Assembly (NCBI GenBank): GCA_029891385.1
Contig: CM057228.1
Span: 62,874,523-62,938,522, forward strand
Direction of reading: 5' to 3'
Source: Erythroxylum novogranatense
Taxonomy: Eukaryota; Streptophyta; Magnoliopsida; Malpighiales; Erythroxylaceae
Length of the DNA stretch: 64,000 nucleotides
The notes under the pieces are model-generated. The model saw only the letters and a program-made list of their open reading frames with translations. It did no database searches and had not been told where the DNA came from. Position 1 is the first letter of the stretch, and each line of letters starts with the position of its first letter. Position numbers and translations under genes: made by a program. Of this stretch, positions 34,465-47,021 are shown one piece after another.

Positions 34465-37400
34465 GGCCTCCGCTGGCAATCCACCAGGTTGTTCTAATTC
34501 TTCTGTTCTGTTAGTTTGTCGTTCTCTTACGTCAACTTTACCGTCATAATACAAAAGGCACATTTCTTCTGAATATGACGATGGGTTTATCTAGTTTTAC
34601 GTATATATACCATCGTTTGTCCATTACACTTATGTGATAGCTGATGGGATGTTTTGATTTATATTCTAAACTAACAAAAACTTACCTTGTGTGGGGTAAG
34701 AATAATAATATAACATGAATGCTATTGACATCATTCCTGGTACTGATCTTCAGTTGCAGTTCTGGTTACTTAAATTAAAGAAATTCCTGTAGCTGTTAAA
34801 AAATAACTCCAGAATTCACCCCAGTTAGTGAATTGATGAAAGGTCTTAATGTTTTATCCCTTTCTTTAATGTCCATATAATGGCAAGTGAGAGAGGCTCA
34901 GTTTTGAAGCGTATTGTACATTTCTTGGTTCGTTTTCGTACAGGATCATTCAATAAATCCCAGTTCTGCTAGTTTATGTGTAAGGAGGAAATTTTGGGGA
35001 CACTATATTAAGTGACTGCTAAGGAGCAACTTATGCTTTCATTCATTCCTTGATAGACCCGAATCAGTAAATAGAAATGAGTAAGCTTTATTAAAACTAT
35101 GTTTTTAAAGCACATCTCTTATTGTCAGCTGTTGTGTCAGATTATGAAATAATAATTTAAGGAGAGATTTGACAGTACTTCTGGGTGCAGTACTTTATTA
35201 GCAACAAATGATGTGTCCCTTGTCTCTTCTCAATCATTTTAGTCTCATTCTTTTGGGTTGCAGGAAACATACGTCCGTAACAGAGAGAATCCTTACTTCA
35301 ACGGTCTCTTGAGAGTTAATGACTCCTCAGAGGATCTAAATCTTGACTTTGACCATGAAGCAAGTGCAGGCAGCCCAAGTAACTCAGAGTTTGTGTCGGA
35401 TGTTGGTGATAGAGTTGATGAGAGGTTGATGTCGGAGATATCTGAAAAGTCCCTAGACTCAACTTTTGCGGGTTCTGTCTCAGACGTTATTCTAGAACCT
35501 CTCGGGCAGTCTACAATTTGGAGGGTGCCAAAGAATTCAAAAAAAACTTCCTCTGCATCCCGACTTTCCGAGTTCAATCTAAGCTTGGAGTTTGGTGATG
35601 ATTATGTCCCAGCAGAGTCCATTTCTGAAGCTTTTGTAGTAACTGAAGGACCTAATACATTATTTGGCCTCACTAGACCTATTAGCAAGTCATATAGCTT
35701 GAATAAGAGAAAAGCAGATTTGTCAAAGATCTCACTTCCTCAAACTGCTGCATCCTTTTACAATGGAATCTCACCACAATTTGAAATCGTTGAATCATGC
35801 GAAATTATTCAAAAGTTAAATGCGTACTTGAAGGATAGAAAGGATGATGTGATTTCTGGTGTTCCTGGAAAATTCTTGCATGCAGTAATAAGTGGAGGTG
35901 TCAGTGGTAATTTCCTATGCTCCATCCCTAATGAAAAGTTGTGAAAACTTTCTCAGCTTTTTTACTTTTGATGTTGCAACTTTGCATCATTATGCATCAA
36001 GTCTTTCCGGGAGTAGGTTTTATCAATGAGAACTCCTTTTATTAGAAGTCGTGCTTGAATTTTGCTTTAATAAACTTCATAAGGTGCACTGGTGTATAGA
36101 AGTAACATACTCCAAGAATTTTGTCCAATGATCAGGTACCAAAAAAGAATTATTTTCAGCACATTTGATCGAAAAGGCAGACTATCAGTATTAGCTAGTT
36201 AACTTGATCAAAGCTCTACTTTTTGGAAGTTCAGCACCTGGTCAGATGCTAGAACCACTCTAAGATCTCAATTGACCACCAATCATTTTCTTGAGCATTG
36301 GGAGAGATACCATGCACTTCGCCATAGAGCATTTTCTGGAATATATGTTGCACTGTTAATCTAATAATGAGCTGACTATCTGCAGATGTTGAATCCATTG
36401 CTTCAACCATTATGTATGCCTTCTACTTGAATGAAACCCTTGAAAATGACCAGCTATGCACCGTACCTGTCATTAATATGAAGAGGGAAGACTTGAGGCC
36501 TCATGCTGAATTAACATGGTTGCTGGATTCGTGTCAAATCGATAATTCATTCTTAATTTTTGTTGATGAGGTATGCTTAATTAGATTAGTAAAACTATTG
36601 ATCTTAAACTTGAGTCCATTGTGTGCTAGCTACGAGAATCTAGACTGAAGATGTTGTGAATAGTAAACAAAACCTCCTCTTGTTTACATCCTCATATATG
36701 CAATCATTCCTAGTCTTGATGTCAATACTAACATTCCTGTTCGGAAATATTTTTTTCTAGATTTTGGATCCTGTATAAACCAATTATCCCTTAATGTTGG
36801 AATCCATCACAACCACTAACTTGTTTGACGAGATCCGCATCATTGGACTTCCTTTCTGTTTTTAGTGTCTTTAGTTTCATCACTAGATTTGGAAATAACT
36901 TGTTTGAAACTTGTAATATCCACAGGACCTTCAACATCCCTAAGAAAAATATGCTCTTTGAGTTTAATCAGCAAGTTAACTTTTTATATAAATGCTAATT
37001 GTGACTAGAAACTGAAAAAAATTTCTATAGAACAGATGCAATCTCCTCTCCATTGATTTTTTAAACTTTCCTATAGACCTGACACATCCTCGAGTGGTAA
37101 TTACCCTTAGAGCACACTTGAATCACATAATTCAATTAGATCATATGTTGTATCTATTTCTTCCTGAAACACTATTGAAACTTGATTTATCAGGCCTTTG
37201 AGTGCCTTTAAATGATTCATCAAATGCTTACAGATCGACCTGTCATACTATAATCTGTTTGGAAGCCTCAAGATAGTGCTGGTAAATGATCAAAATCTGT
37301 CAACAAAACAAGAGGTAATAATCAATTAATAGATTAGGTTATTTTAACAGATTGATTACAGCTACTAGATATTTATCAGTGTCTTTGTTTCGCAAGACAG

Positions 37401-40400
37401 GCTTTAAAAGAAGCTGTAGTTGAAATATTCAACAGCAAAGGGGTAATATAACATTATCGCAGTGTAGTTCCTGTTAACATTTTATTTGTTCTCTTGGTGT
37501 CCACAGTATAAGAATGCATTACTTTCATGGCCTTTCAGGGTGAATCTGCATATCCGTGGGCTGAGACTGTTAACACGACACAGGTTTGATACTTCTGGAG
37601 GATCATTTTCTTCAGTGGTTTACTTTCTTTTTGATAATGAAAAATCAATCTGTTTGATACTACTTCCTAGAAGATTGGTTTTGAAGTTTATGAGTAAATT
37701 GTTGTTGGAGAGTTTCATTTCTGTGTTCTGAGTTTAGTAGAAGGAATATATGCTCCAAAGACCAAACTAAGTGAATAAATGGTATGCAGCTCCGCAACAT
37801 AAAAATTATATTTCTAACTTTTGGATAAATTCTAATATTCTATTGTCTTGTGTCTGACTTCCATCTTCATTTGAAGCATTGAGGCTCAAAGCAATTGATG
37901 CTTCATTTGTTCTGGGCTGAACTTTGCTTCATTTTAACATCACACTGAGGTTGAGTTGATCATCATATAATCATTTTGTTGACTTTTCATCTCCATATGA
38001 AGAATGAGTAGGTCACCCATCCTTTTTATAGATGATGCAATGAAGCAGGTAAAGGAATGGAAAATTAAAGATTGTTGTATATAATACGGTTTTCTTTTGT
38101 ATCAAATTAAATAGGACAGGTCTCTGATCTCTATTTATGTACAAAAGTCGTTAGCTAGCTTTGTACTTAAACATAAGCAATATGTATTAACTATGACAAA
38201 TATGCAGGACTCGTGCTGTACTCTTGTTGCTGAAAAATTTACCCTGACTTCACCAGAGGCTCTGACTGGGCAAGGTTTCAGTCGACTTTTGGTACTTACT
38301 GCTTTTGATATCGGAATTGCGTGGATGATTGCTTTCTCTCTGCTTTATTTTTTGGGTTCAAGAAGGGTTCTTCTCTGCTATCTCATTCACATATGATTTA
38401 AACGAATGAGTGTCCTCTCAAGCTAAGCTAAGAGCTCTTCATTGGGTCAATAACTAAGTAAAAGGCCTTGAGCTTCCTCAACTTCCCAAATATGGACATC
38501 AGCAGTAGTCTGTATATATAAACTAAGCAATACGGACATCACCAGTAGTCTGTATATATAAACTAAGCAATACGGACATCGCCAGTAGTCTGTATATATA
38601 AACTAAACAATAATCTTGTAGCATGCACATGACCTTAGCCTATAAATGGACCCTTATGAACCACGATCTAAAGATCGTTGTATAGTGTAGTTGGATCGTA
38701 GTCCCTCACCATAAAAATGGCTGCGTGTGAGTTTATGCAACCTGATTACATAACACCGTGAGTAGCAGCATGTTGGAAATAGCCCTGAGGAGTCTCCTTT
38801 GCTACTTGCATACGACATAACCATGTATAAATATTGGAACTCAAATTACAGAATTTAATGTATCAAATAGAAAAGAGTGGGAGCTCACCAGGTAACTGTT
38901 AAGGTCGTCTTCTTGAAAAGGTGTATTCATCACAAAGTGATGTGACTCTGAATTGATGGAATTTGACATAGAACAGTAACAAATTATATTCAAGCTCTTA
39001 ATATGCACACCTTGGCTTTGTCAATTGCTTCTTTTGACCTTTTACGTCTTCAAGTAGGAACAGGAATTTGAAAATATTGTCTGGTACTGAATTTTGAACC
39101 AAGTTTGCTGTTATCTCTTATTCAATTAATATATTTCTAAAACTGGTTCATTTTTCTTCTATTGTCTCAAAGTTAGCCGGCATTCTGCTGCATACTGGAA
39201 ACCTTTCAAGCACTAATTGCACCATCAAAGACAAGTACATGACTACATTGTTGATCAATGGGGCCGGTCGTTTCGGCTGTAATGGTCTATACCAGATATG
39301 TAAATGCAAATTTCTCTCTCCTCATGATTTAGAACTTGCTGTTTCTGCCTCCCTCCTCCCATTGCCCTTCTTCCTTGTTGCTTCTTTCATTTTCATTTTC
39401 ATTTGCTTATCTTATTCAGTTAAATTTTAATTTAACTGAAAACTTCTTTATGCAGTGAAATACAAAATGCATGATATCTCTGATCTCAAGTTAACTGATA
39501 TACTGCACAAAGATTTTAAGAAGTGGAAGAGAGTAGGTGTGCACTTGTACTTAATCTTCAAACTTTCTATTCAACAAGCAACTAAATCAGATTAATTATG
39601 TGAACAGATGATGCATTACTGCTTTGCATTGTGCAACAGAATTCATCTATTGGGTAGCATCATTTTCGTTGGAAACATTGTAATACCAGATTTGTTGTGA
39701 TAGGATACTTGATAGGAACAGGCATCCACATCTGGTACTTACTAAAGTATGACCGATATTGCAAGTATGTTGCTGAAAGATTTTAACATTATTTTATGAA
39801 TAACTCCCTAGAAGTGACTATGTGATTTAGTAGAAGGGATCGAGACCATCAGTCAAAAGGATGAAAAGTCAAACACTTTGTATAAGTTACCGAAGTCAAA
39901 ACTAATTGATGTTATGTCTTAGAGCAGTGTGAACAGGTAGTTGGCAGCAAAACTGTTATGGAGAGGTTGTAACTGCATGCATGAAAACTACCTCATCCTA
40001 ATGAATCTATGTTCTTATTGTCAATATTTGTGCTGCACTCGTGGTTCATTAGTCTTTCAAGCAGAATTTTTTTTTAACAGGTAAGCCAGATATTGGTGGT
40101 TCAAGATCAGTCGTATCCTTTATTGGCATGAGCTCTATTGGCACATCAATTGAGCAACTTCTTCGTCACAAAGCAACTTCAACGGAGGAAATCAAATATT
40201 TCCAGCGTGAGTGACTGAAATTTCTTATTTCCTATTCAAAACCCAAAATTTCTGCTTATCATGGTTGGACAATAGTGAGTTTGTAATAAAATAACTTCTG
40301 TTGTTCCTTCCTGGTGGTGATGAGGAGATGTTTTCATGGAGCATAAGAATATAGGCTCAAATGTTTAATAGAAAGCACCACCACATAAGGATCTTAACAA

Positions 40401-41203
40401 GAGCGGCAAATAGAAGCCAGAAGAAGAAAAACAAAGATATTGAAAAGCATGCAATATGTCCACCATACTACTTTTGGATTATCTTATTTGGCATACTTGG
40501 AAAACCTGCACTGTGTCCACTACATTTTTTCTGTAATGAATTATGGTCAGAAGGTTTCATATTACTGTTCATTGATGGTGTATGACTATCAGGACTGGAG
40601 AAGCTCCAGATTCTCGTCATTGTGTCTGGCTATTATGATACACACAAGAATTTCAAGGTTGGTAGAAAATTATTTTCTTTGTTTGTAGATTTGCTAATTA
40701 GACATTCAGTTAAAAGTCAAGCTCTAAGGCCACGAAGTGCCAAAAAACCAATGAATTGACTAGAAAATTGCTGGAAAAGGAAGAGCATAAAGGATTAAGA
40801 TTCAATGCAATGAACTGCCTATATGGTCTTTGGTAGCTGTTTTAGCTGTCATCTTCAAAAGCAACCAAGAACTTCTAGTCTCTTGTCACAGTTACTGATT
40901 TTGATTGTTTGGTTAAATTTAGAGGGAGATATTGGTAAGTGGGGAGTCGTTGGAGTTGGCGAAGAGTCTTCTATCCTTCTTTTATTCAAAAGTCTCCGAA
41001 CTTCCACTCAAAGCTCTCCCTTATCCAGGTCAGTTTTCACTAGCAAGGCACGTACTCTCTGTATTGCATACGTCTTCTATATGTGGTTATGGTTGGTGAA
41101 TAATGTTACAGCCCTCAGGGAAGAGATGAAAGCATTTCATGTGGACAAAGTCACGTCAAGGAAGAATATTGAGCGTATCTTAGAAGAATTTATTGGGGCA
41201 TGA
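34461..41203 (+). CDS. PRUNE-like DHH/DHHA2 family protein, apparently without the catalytic residues
   Basis: Thirteen exons join with GT-AG borders and no frame break into 567 residues: 34461-34487, 35264-35906, 36386-36570, 37234-37314, 37401-37442, 37539-37583, 38208-38291, 39173-39299, 39456-39536, 40081-40206, 40593-40657, 40923-41028, 41112-41203. Residues 10-210 are a low-complexity acidic/Ser-rich region. The DHH-like domain (about 214-405) aligns with animal PRUNE: SDVESIASTIMYAF, DEIDLSYYNLFGSLKIVLV, DSCCTLVAEKF. The DHHA2-like domain (about 410-567) ends DKVTSRKNIERILEEF. PRUNE proteins are short-chain polyphosphatases or phosphodiesterases using Asp/His metal ligands. Here the DHH box is N303-D304-Q305, the second DH is N323-S324, the last Asp is H376, and motif I Asp is E226. 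So activity is doubtful. Family assignment is firm; the first tiny exon is the least certain part. Confidence 0.85.
38492..38611 (+). repeat. Three 40-bp tandem repeats in intron 7
   Basis: Units containing ggacatcaccagtagtctgt and atatataaactaagcaat lie at 38492, 38532 and 38572 with few differences. They fall in the intron between exons 7 and 8 of the PRUNE-like gene. Confidence 0.9.
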
Positions 41204-41394
41204 GACACGCTATTCTAAGATAGAATCACATTTTGAGATTTTTATCATCTTTATTTTGACGAGGGTAGGCACACATATATGAATGGTCTTTTTGCCACTT
41301 CAAATGGAAATCCAAAAGCAATAATTTAATTGAGCAACATTTTCTAAGAATTCAAGTTGCCCATTTCATCTTGCAAGGATTATAAGTACTAGAC
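41204..41394 (+). other. 3' UTR and downstream region of the PRUNE-like gene
   Basis: Non-coding; contains a short hairpin (ctattctaagatagaat, about 41211-41227) just after the stop codon. Confidence 0.4.
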
Positions 41395-41640
41395 AAATTA
41401 AATTGATGATTTAGTTTAAACAATAAAACTAGACTAAAGTTCAACACGAGTAATAACTAAAAATGCCAAGCAATTAAAGATTAACTAAATCAATCTAGGC
41501 AAAGAATATGGTAGTAAACCCTTATCATGCAATTTAATTAATGATCATTAGACGTAGAAATTCTTATTTTATGCTAGTATCTTTATCAAGTATATCAACA
41601 TATAATCCCATATTGATTAGTGAAATCTTTTTCTAGTTAA
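41395..41640 (+). repeat. Dispersed repeat family, copy 2, left part
   Basis: Matches copy 1 in order, including gcaattaaagattaa-like text, acccttatcatgcaa (copy 1: ttccttatcatgcaa) and the following A/T-rich block. The match is interrupted here by LINE C and resumes at 43836. Confidence 0.5.
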
Positions 41641-43835
41641 ATTTTTTTTTTAAACTTAAAAACTTCATTAAAAAACGAGAGATCAAAACTGAGGAAGCAA
41701 CTAACCCAAGCCAATAGGCTTTACCCCATACACCCGGACCTAAGCTTCATCAGAATTGAAAACAGATGCGGAAAGATCAGAACGAAACACCGAAATAATA
41801 CTACTAGGGATGTTATCCCAAACGAAACGGTTTGCATTTAATAAAGCGACCCTTGCTAACGAATGAGCTGCTTTATTAGCATTCCGCGAAGTCCATTGAA
41901 CGGACAAAAACTGGAAGTGAGCCATAAGTGTCAAACACTCACAAACACGCACCAACCTCTAACAGTTACAGAGGGCTTAAGGAGATAGTTTATCACTTCT
42001 AAACAGTCTGACTCCAGAATAATTCTATCTAGGTTCATACACTTGAGCCAAGTCAACGCTTCTTTAATAGAGATAGCCTCAGCCAGCAGAGTGTCAATAC
42101 AATCAGGTATATGACCCGAAAGACCCTTCACAAAACGCCCCTGGTCATCCCGAAGCACAACCCCAAAACCTGAACTGTTTTCCCTCCACAAAACCCCAGC
42201 ATCAACGTTGCACTTCAACCAACCCAGCTTAGGCCTGCGCCAAGAGTGAGAGCGAGAAAGGTTGTGACCACACGGCTGAATCTGAGAAAACACACGTTTA
42301 GCCTCCTGCCAATCCTTAAGATAACCATCCACAACAATCACAACTACATTAGGGGAAGAATCCTGTTGCTTCCAACACAAAAGATTGAGGTGGAATCAGA
42401 TGCTCCAGCAAATAACCAAAATTCGAAAACCAACATCAGACAAATTACCAGCCAATACGGAAGAAATACAGGATGTAATATCATCACCTGGTAAAGCAAT
42501 GCCTGCAGCTGCCCAAACACTTCTAGCATACGGGCAAGAGAGTAGTAGATGGTCCATAGTTTCCACCTGCCCACATCTATTGCAGGACACATCCAAAGAC
42601 ACACCTCTGTCGCAAAGTCTCTTCTTACATGGGATAAAACCACGCATAAGGCGCCAGTGAAAATCCTTGATCTTCGGAGGGATCTTGGCATTCCAAAGAG
42701 AATTCCAATGCCCTCCAACCCCATAAGAAAGAAGCTGAGAGTACATGTCAGTGGCAATTCGATAACCCGATTTAACGCTATACACTCCATTCTTGGTATA
42801 GTGCCAGCAGAAATGATCGGCCTCTAGCAAAGGAGAAATTGGGATTTTGAGAACCTGAGAGGCTTCTTCTGGAGCTAAAATCCCATTAACAAATAAACAA
42901 TCCCAGCCTGAGTTCTCAGAATTAAGCAAAGCACTAACCTTTAAGTCTTCCATGCCGCTTATCGGATTTGTTCGCATATAGAAATCCCCATCACGATTAA
43001 GCCATGGATCGTTAAACACTCGAATCGAATCACCATTACCCACCCTCCATCTTACCCCTTTACTCAGTAACTGCTTAGCCGAGAAGATGCTCCTCCAGAT
43101 TAGGCTAGGGTTCCGACCTTCGGTGGCGTTGAGGAAGTTGCAGTTGGGAAAATACCGAGCCTTAAATAATTTACTGGACAACGAATTCGGGCTCGAGAGG
43201 AACCGCCACCCCTGTTTACCGAGCATAGCAAGATTAAAACAGTGTAAGTCGTGGAAACCCATCCCACCCATCTTCTTAGGCGCACAGAGACACTCCCATT
43301 TGGCCCAATGAATCTTAGATCGATTACCGGAGGAAGAACCCCACCAATACGCGTCCATTAGTTTGTGTAGATCGTCACAGATCCCTCTAGGAAGAAGAAA
43401 TACACTCATACAAAAAGTAGGGAGAGCCTAAGCAATCGTCTTGAGAACGATTTCTTTACCAGGTTTGGAGAGTAATCGATTAGTCCAGCTCTGAACGCGC
43501 TTGCCAAGACGATCCTTCAAAAAAGCAAACACCTGCTTCTTGTTTTTCCCGATTAAAGACGGCAGACCTAGATACCTACCGTGGTCGATGGGTTGAGAGA
43601 CCCCAAGAATCGAAGTAGCTTCCTGTTTAACATCAAGCGTCGTATTCGCGCTAAACATCACACCAGACTTCTGAAAGTTTAACATCAAGCGTCGTATTCG
43701 CGCTAAACATCACACCAGACTTCTGAAAGTTTATAGCTTGACCCGAAGCTTCCTCATAAATGGAGAGAATCCGTTTGATATACCGACACTCAAATGAAGA
43801 GGCTTTAAAGAAAAAGAAACTATCGTCGGCGAAAT
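41641..43835 (-). pseudogene. LINE C, 5'-truncated: RT C-terminus, zinc finger, RNase H
   Basis: The plus-strand T-run at about 41642-41652 is the poly(A) tail of this minus-strand LINE. Reading from 43835 downwards, the element starts exactly at the RT catalytic box (FADDSFFFFKAS), then YLGLPSLIGKNKKQVFAFL, a 337-codon frame (43409-42396) with WAKWECLCAPKKMGGMGFHD and the zf-RVT text CNRCGQVETMDHLLLSCPYA. A plant-type RNase H follows (42240-41740): CNVDAGVLWRENSSGFGVV, LLAEAISIKEAL, ILESDCLEVI, NKAAHSLARVAL, then a stop near 41742. It is 5'-truncated and young-looking. It carries a 52-bp tandem duplication that shifts the frame. Confidence 0.9.
43629..43732. repeat. Perfect 52-bp tandem duplication in LINE C
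   Basis: The unit starting aacatcaagcgtcgtattcg is present twice without mismatch (43629-43680, 43681-43732). As 52 is not a multiple of 3 it breaks the RT frame. Confidence 0.95.
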
Positions 43836-44760
43836 TTTATTATTAGATTTAACACTAATCTAGAGGATTTATGCTTATCTTCTCTATGTTTCTATATAAC
43901 TTTTTTCAATTATGGTGCATATATTTAAATAAAACAACTCCTTTCGATGATTTCTCAATATTTTTTAAAATGATTTCTTAGTCACAAGAGTATGAAATCA
44001 TACATGAAATAATATCCTGAACATATTAATTTAAGAACTAATAAAAATAATTGAATCTAATCAAATAATAATCAAATTACACTAAATAAATAATCAAAAC
44101 ACAAAATCTATCCTAAGGTTCAACCCATCTAGGCACTAAATAAATTAAGTTCATAAAGATAGAAAACATAACTAAAGATTTGGAAGAAGAATTAAAAATA
44201 AGAGAATTCATTGTATATCCCTTTTTTATTGAAACTTCGATAGAAATATGGTCTTTATGGGATCTTTACGTCACTTACCAATTCTATGCTGCTATAAAGT
44301 TCAGAAATGAGCTTAAAACTTTCACTCCCTAATTGCCCTTCTTATTTTTCGCTATTATACTCCAAATTAAGGTTTCTACATTGTTTATGTCCTCTAAAAT
44401 CACTTTAAAACTAAGAAAACACGATTTTAGAATCTTACGTAATGTACAAGATTTACAAAGTGTGTTTACCTTAATACGGGCAAAAATAACATCTATTAAC
44501 CTGTACACGATTCCTCACACTGTCGTGTACATGTCGCACAGGGGCATGCACTCAATTAGCACGGGTGTGTCCTTTAAAAACAACTTCAATTCTTCCATTT
44601 CTTGCCTCGATTTTGCCCAACTTCTGCACCTTTTGATCCATAAAGGATCTAAAAATATATTACAAATGAAATTGGTACCAAAAACCATAAATACTCTTAA
44701 ATAAATAAGCAAAATCCATTAAACATGGGATTAAAAATATAGTTTATTAAGCATTTATTA
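43836..44760 (+). repeat. Dispersed repeat family, copy 2, right part
   Basis: Continues the match to copy 1 beyond the LINE C insertion (A/T-rich block, ctataaa and ctcc blocks, then a cluster of TGTAC/GTGCA motifs at about 44500-44560 corresponding to the GTGCA cluster of copy 1). The similarity is by ordered short blocks only. Confidence 0.45.
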
Positions 44761-46140
44761 ACTTCCATATACGTAAGTCTTTTCTTTTCCTCCAGCAAAT
44801 CATAATCAAAACGTTAAGCTTCCAAACATCCATCTCTTTTCAATTTCAAAATATCCATCCACACCTTAAATTGTCATATCTTACGAATCAAATTATCTTT
44901 CAATTAGACTTTAGCAATTATATAACAAACTTCTGTAAACCAATATTAATAGCAATCAAATTGACAACATTTATGAAATCAAAAGCACAAAATTCCATAC
45001 TCTTACAAAGGATTCACTGAATTCACTCAAAGTGTTTAGGTGAAAAATACAATGAAACTCTCAAATCATCAATACATATAAGGAATCTTGACCATAAGTT
45101 TGCAATAAAATCAAATCCCCAGCACTAATAAGTAAACTAAAAGCAAAACTTCAAAGGTCTTTTAAACAAGGTGACAAACTTAACACATGATATGCACCAA
45201 CATTTGTAAGCACACTTTCTCTTTAAAATTCTTCAATATGATCCAAGTTTAATGCGATTAAGTAAATAAAAATCTCGTAGGGTTTTAAAATAGATGAAAT
45301 ATATTCAAGAAAAATAACGTAGTTGACTATCAATGTGGCTATTATTAAGAAAGAGCTAAACCTTGAAATTGGTTAATTCTACGGGATAAAATAGGATAGG
45401 TAATAATCAAATGAATATGGGCTAAAACAACTGATAAAATCTAGATGCCTTTATCATTTTGAAGCCTTTAATATAACAATATAGTCTCAATATGAATAAT
45501 AAAAGCAAGTTCTGAAATCATCCAACTATGCATGATAAAACACATAACAAAAAAATATAGCATAATATAATGATATATAGATCTATGGCTCAAAAGCTTA
45601 TGTTTATGCTTAATGTATTTAAATAAAATGCAATTTTCATTTAGATTAATTATCTCGATGACTACTAAAAATACAACTTATAAAACTAAGTTTGTTTTAG
45701 CTTTCATCATTTTGCATACTAATTGAACTCAATAATCAATAATAATATGAAGTGTTTCTAATATATTTTTAACTAAATTGGGATTTCAATAATAAAAATA
45801 AATAATAAGGATTATAAAACTTGATAATTTAACCAAAATCAAAAGATACTTGAAATTTATTCGAATTCAATATACCTTTTCCTTACACTTAAAGATGCTC
45901 ATTGTCCTAAATTTACAACATAAAAGCACATAAAATATAATATCAAGGAAAACAAAGTGAAAAAGAGATATTAATTTGGTACTTCCCTTAATAATAATCT
46001 AAATAATTATAAACTTGTTACAATTTCCATCTCAAATAAAATATAGTAATCCACAGTCCAACAAATCATCAAACCAATTGTATAACAAAAGATCAATTTA
46101 CTAAGGTTTATGAGGATTTGAAAACTAAAAACTAATCACT
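44761..46140. other. AT-rich non-coding DNA between inverse repeat copies
   Basis: No gene or second copy recognised. It may contain the interior of the repeat family whose 5' end lies inverted at 46345. Confidence 0.4.
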
Positions 46141-46345
46141 TGATATCGATAATTAAGTTAGTGTTTCATAATTCTTTGCTTTAATCGTGTTGTTCATTTA
46201 TTTTATTTGCTTAAATTTAGTTTCTTTACTTAAAAATCACAATCGATTCGTAGGCTAGATAATATTACTTATTGTCCTCCATTGGATCGACCTATATTTG
46301 TCGATATTAGCTACAATATGCACTTGTGTTATAACAATATTGACA
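46141..46345 (-). repeat. Dispersed repeat family, copy 3, inverse orientation
   Basis: The reverse complement starts taacacaagtgcatattgta and includes acaaatataggtcgatccaa and tatctagcctacgaatcgat. It aligns directly with copy 1 at about 5450-5660. This is the best-conserved part of the family and defines its 5' border. Confidence 0.75.
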
Positions 46346-46399
46346 TTCACGAAATTAGGTCAATTATATTATATGCATGAAAGTCTAGTATAGGTTTAC

Positions 46400-46630
46400 T
46401 TGAGGCTTGGTATTCTTCGAACTGAGCGATGATATTCCTATTTTAAGGTGAACATGTGAATTATCTATTATAGATGGTTTTATTTTTAGTACACAAGCAT
46501 GTTATGGAAGTTTGATACAGTTTTAGTTGAGCCATAATATTCTTCTTACAGATGATATTCTAATTTTAAGGTAAAAATGTAACTAATCAAATATGGGTCA
46601 TCAAAATTTTGAACATAAGCATGATATTAG
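46400..46630 (+). repeat. Diverged tandem duplication of about 125 bp
   Basis: Two units share tattcttc, gatgatattc, attttaaggt, aaatgt/acatgt and aagcatg in the same order (about 46410-46505 and 46535-46628). Confidence 0.6.
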
Positions 46631-46631
46631 A

Positions 46632-47021
46632 TGTAACACCCAAATATTCCCTGGGAGGATACATGGATGCCACCCAAGACAGAACAAACAAAATCAAATA
46701 TTACACATATGCATTGTTAGTTTAACACACATATAATACATCTCAGACTTTCCAGAAACAAATCCAAAGAATATGTACAGGCCCAAATAAACCAAACAAA
46801 ATACATATTCGAATGACACAAAAACTCTGACTCCTTTGGCCACTGCGGTTGACTTGTCCCAATCCTTAATCTCTTTGCTCTGTACCTACACGGGGCAAAT
46901 TCACCGTGCTAAGCTTATAGCTTAGTGAGTAATCATTTATCTAATTTAACCAGTTTCTTTTCACAATAACGATATAAGCATGCATTCAGAGATTAATACT
47001 CAGGCAAAATGCACTTCATAA
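46632..47021 (-). repeat. Partial 3' LTR of gypsy element 2
   Basis: 390 bp starting tgtaacaccc, nearly identical to 50131-50519. It then joins abruptly to RNase H coding sequence, so the rest of this LTR and everything from integrase to polypurine tract is deleted. Confidence 0.85.

Noticed and set aside
41634..43850. Target-site duplication around LINE C (gaaatctttttctag versus gaaattttattattag)
   Set aside because: The match is weak and A/T-rich; not distinguishable from chance.
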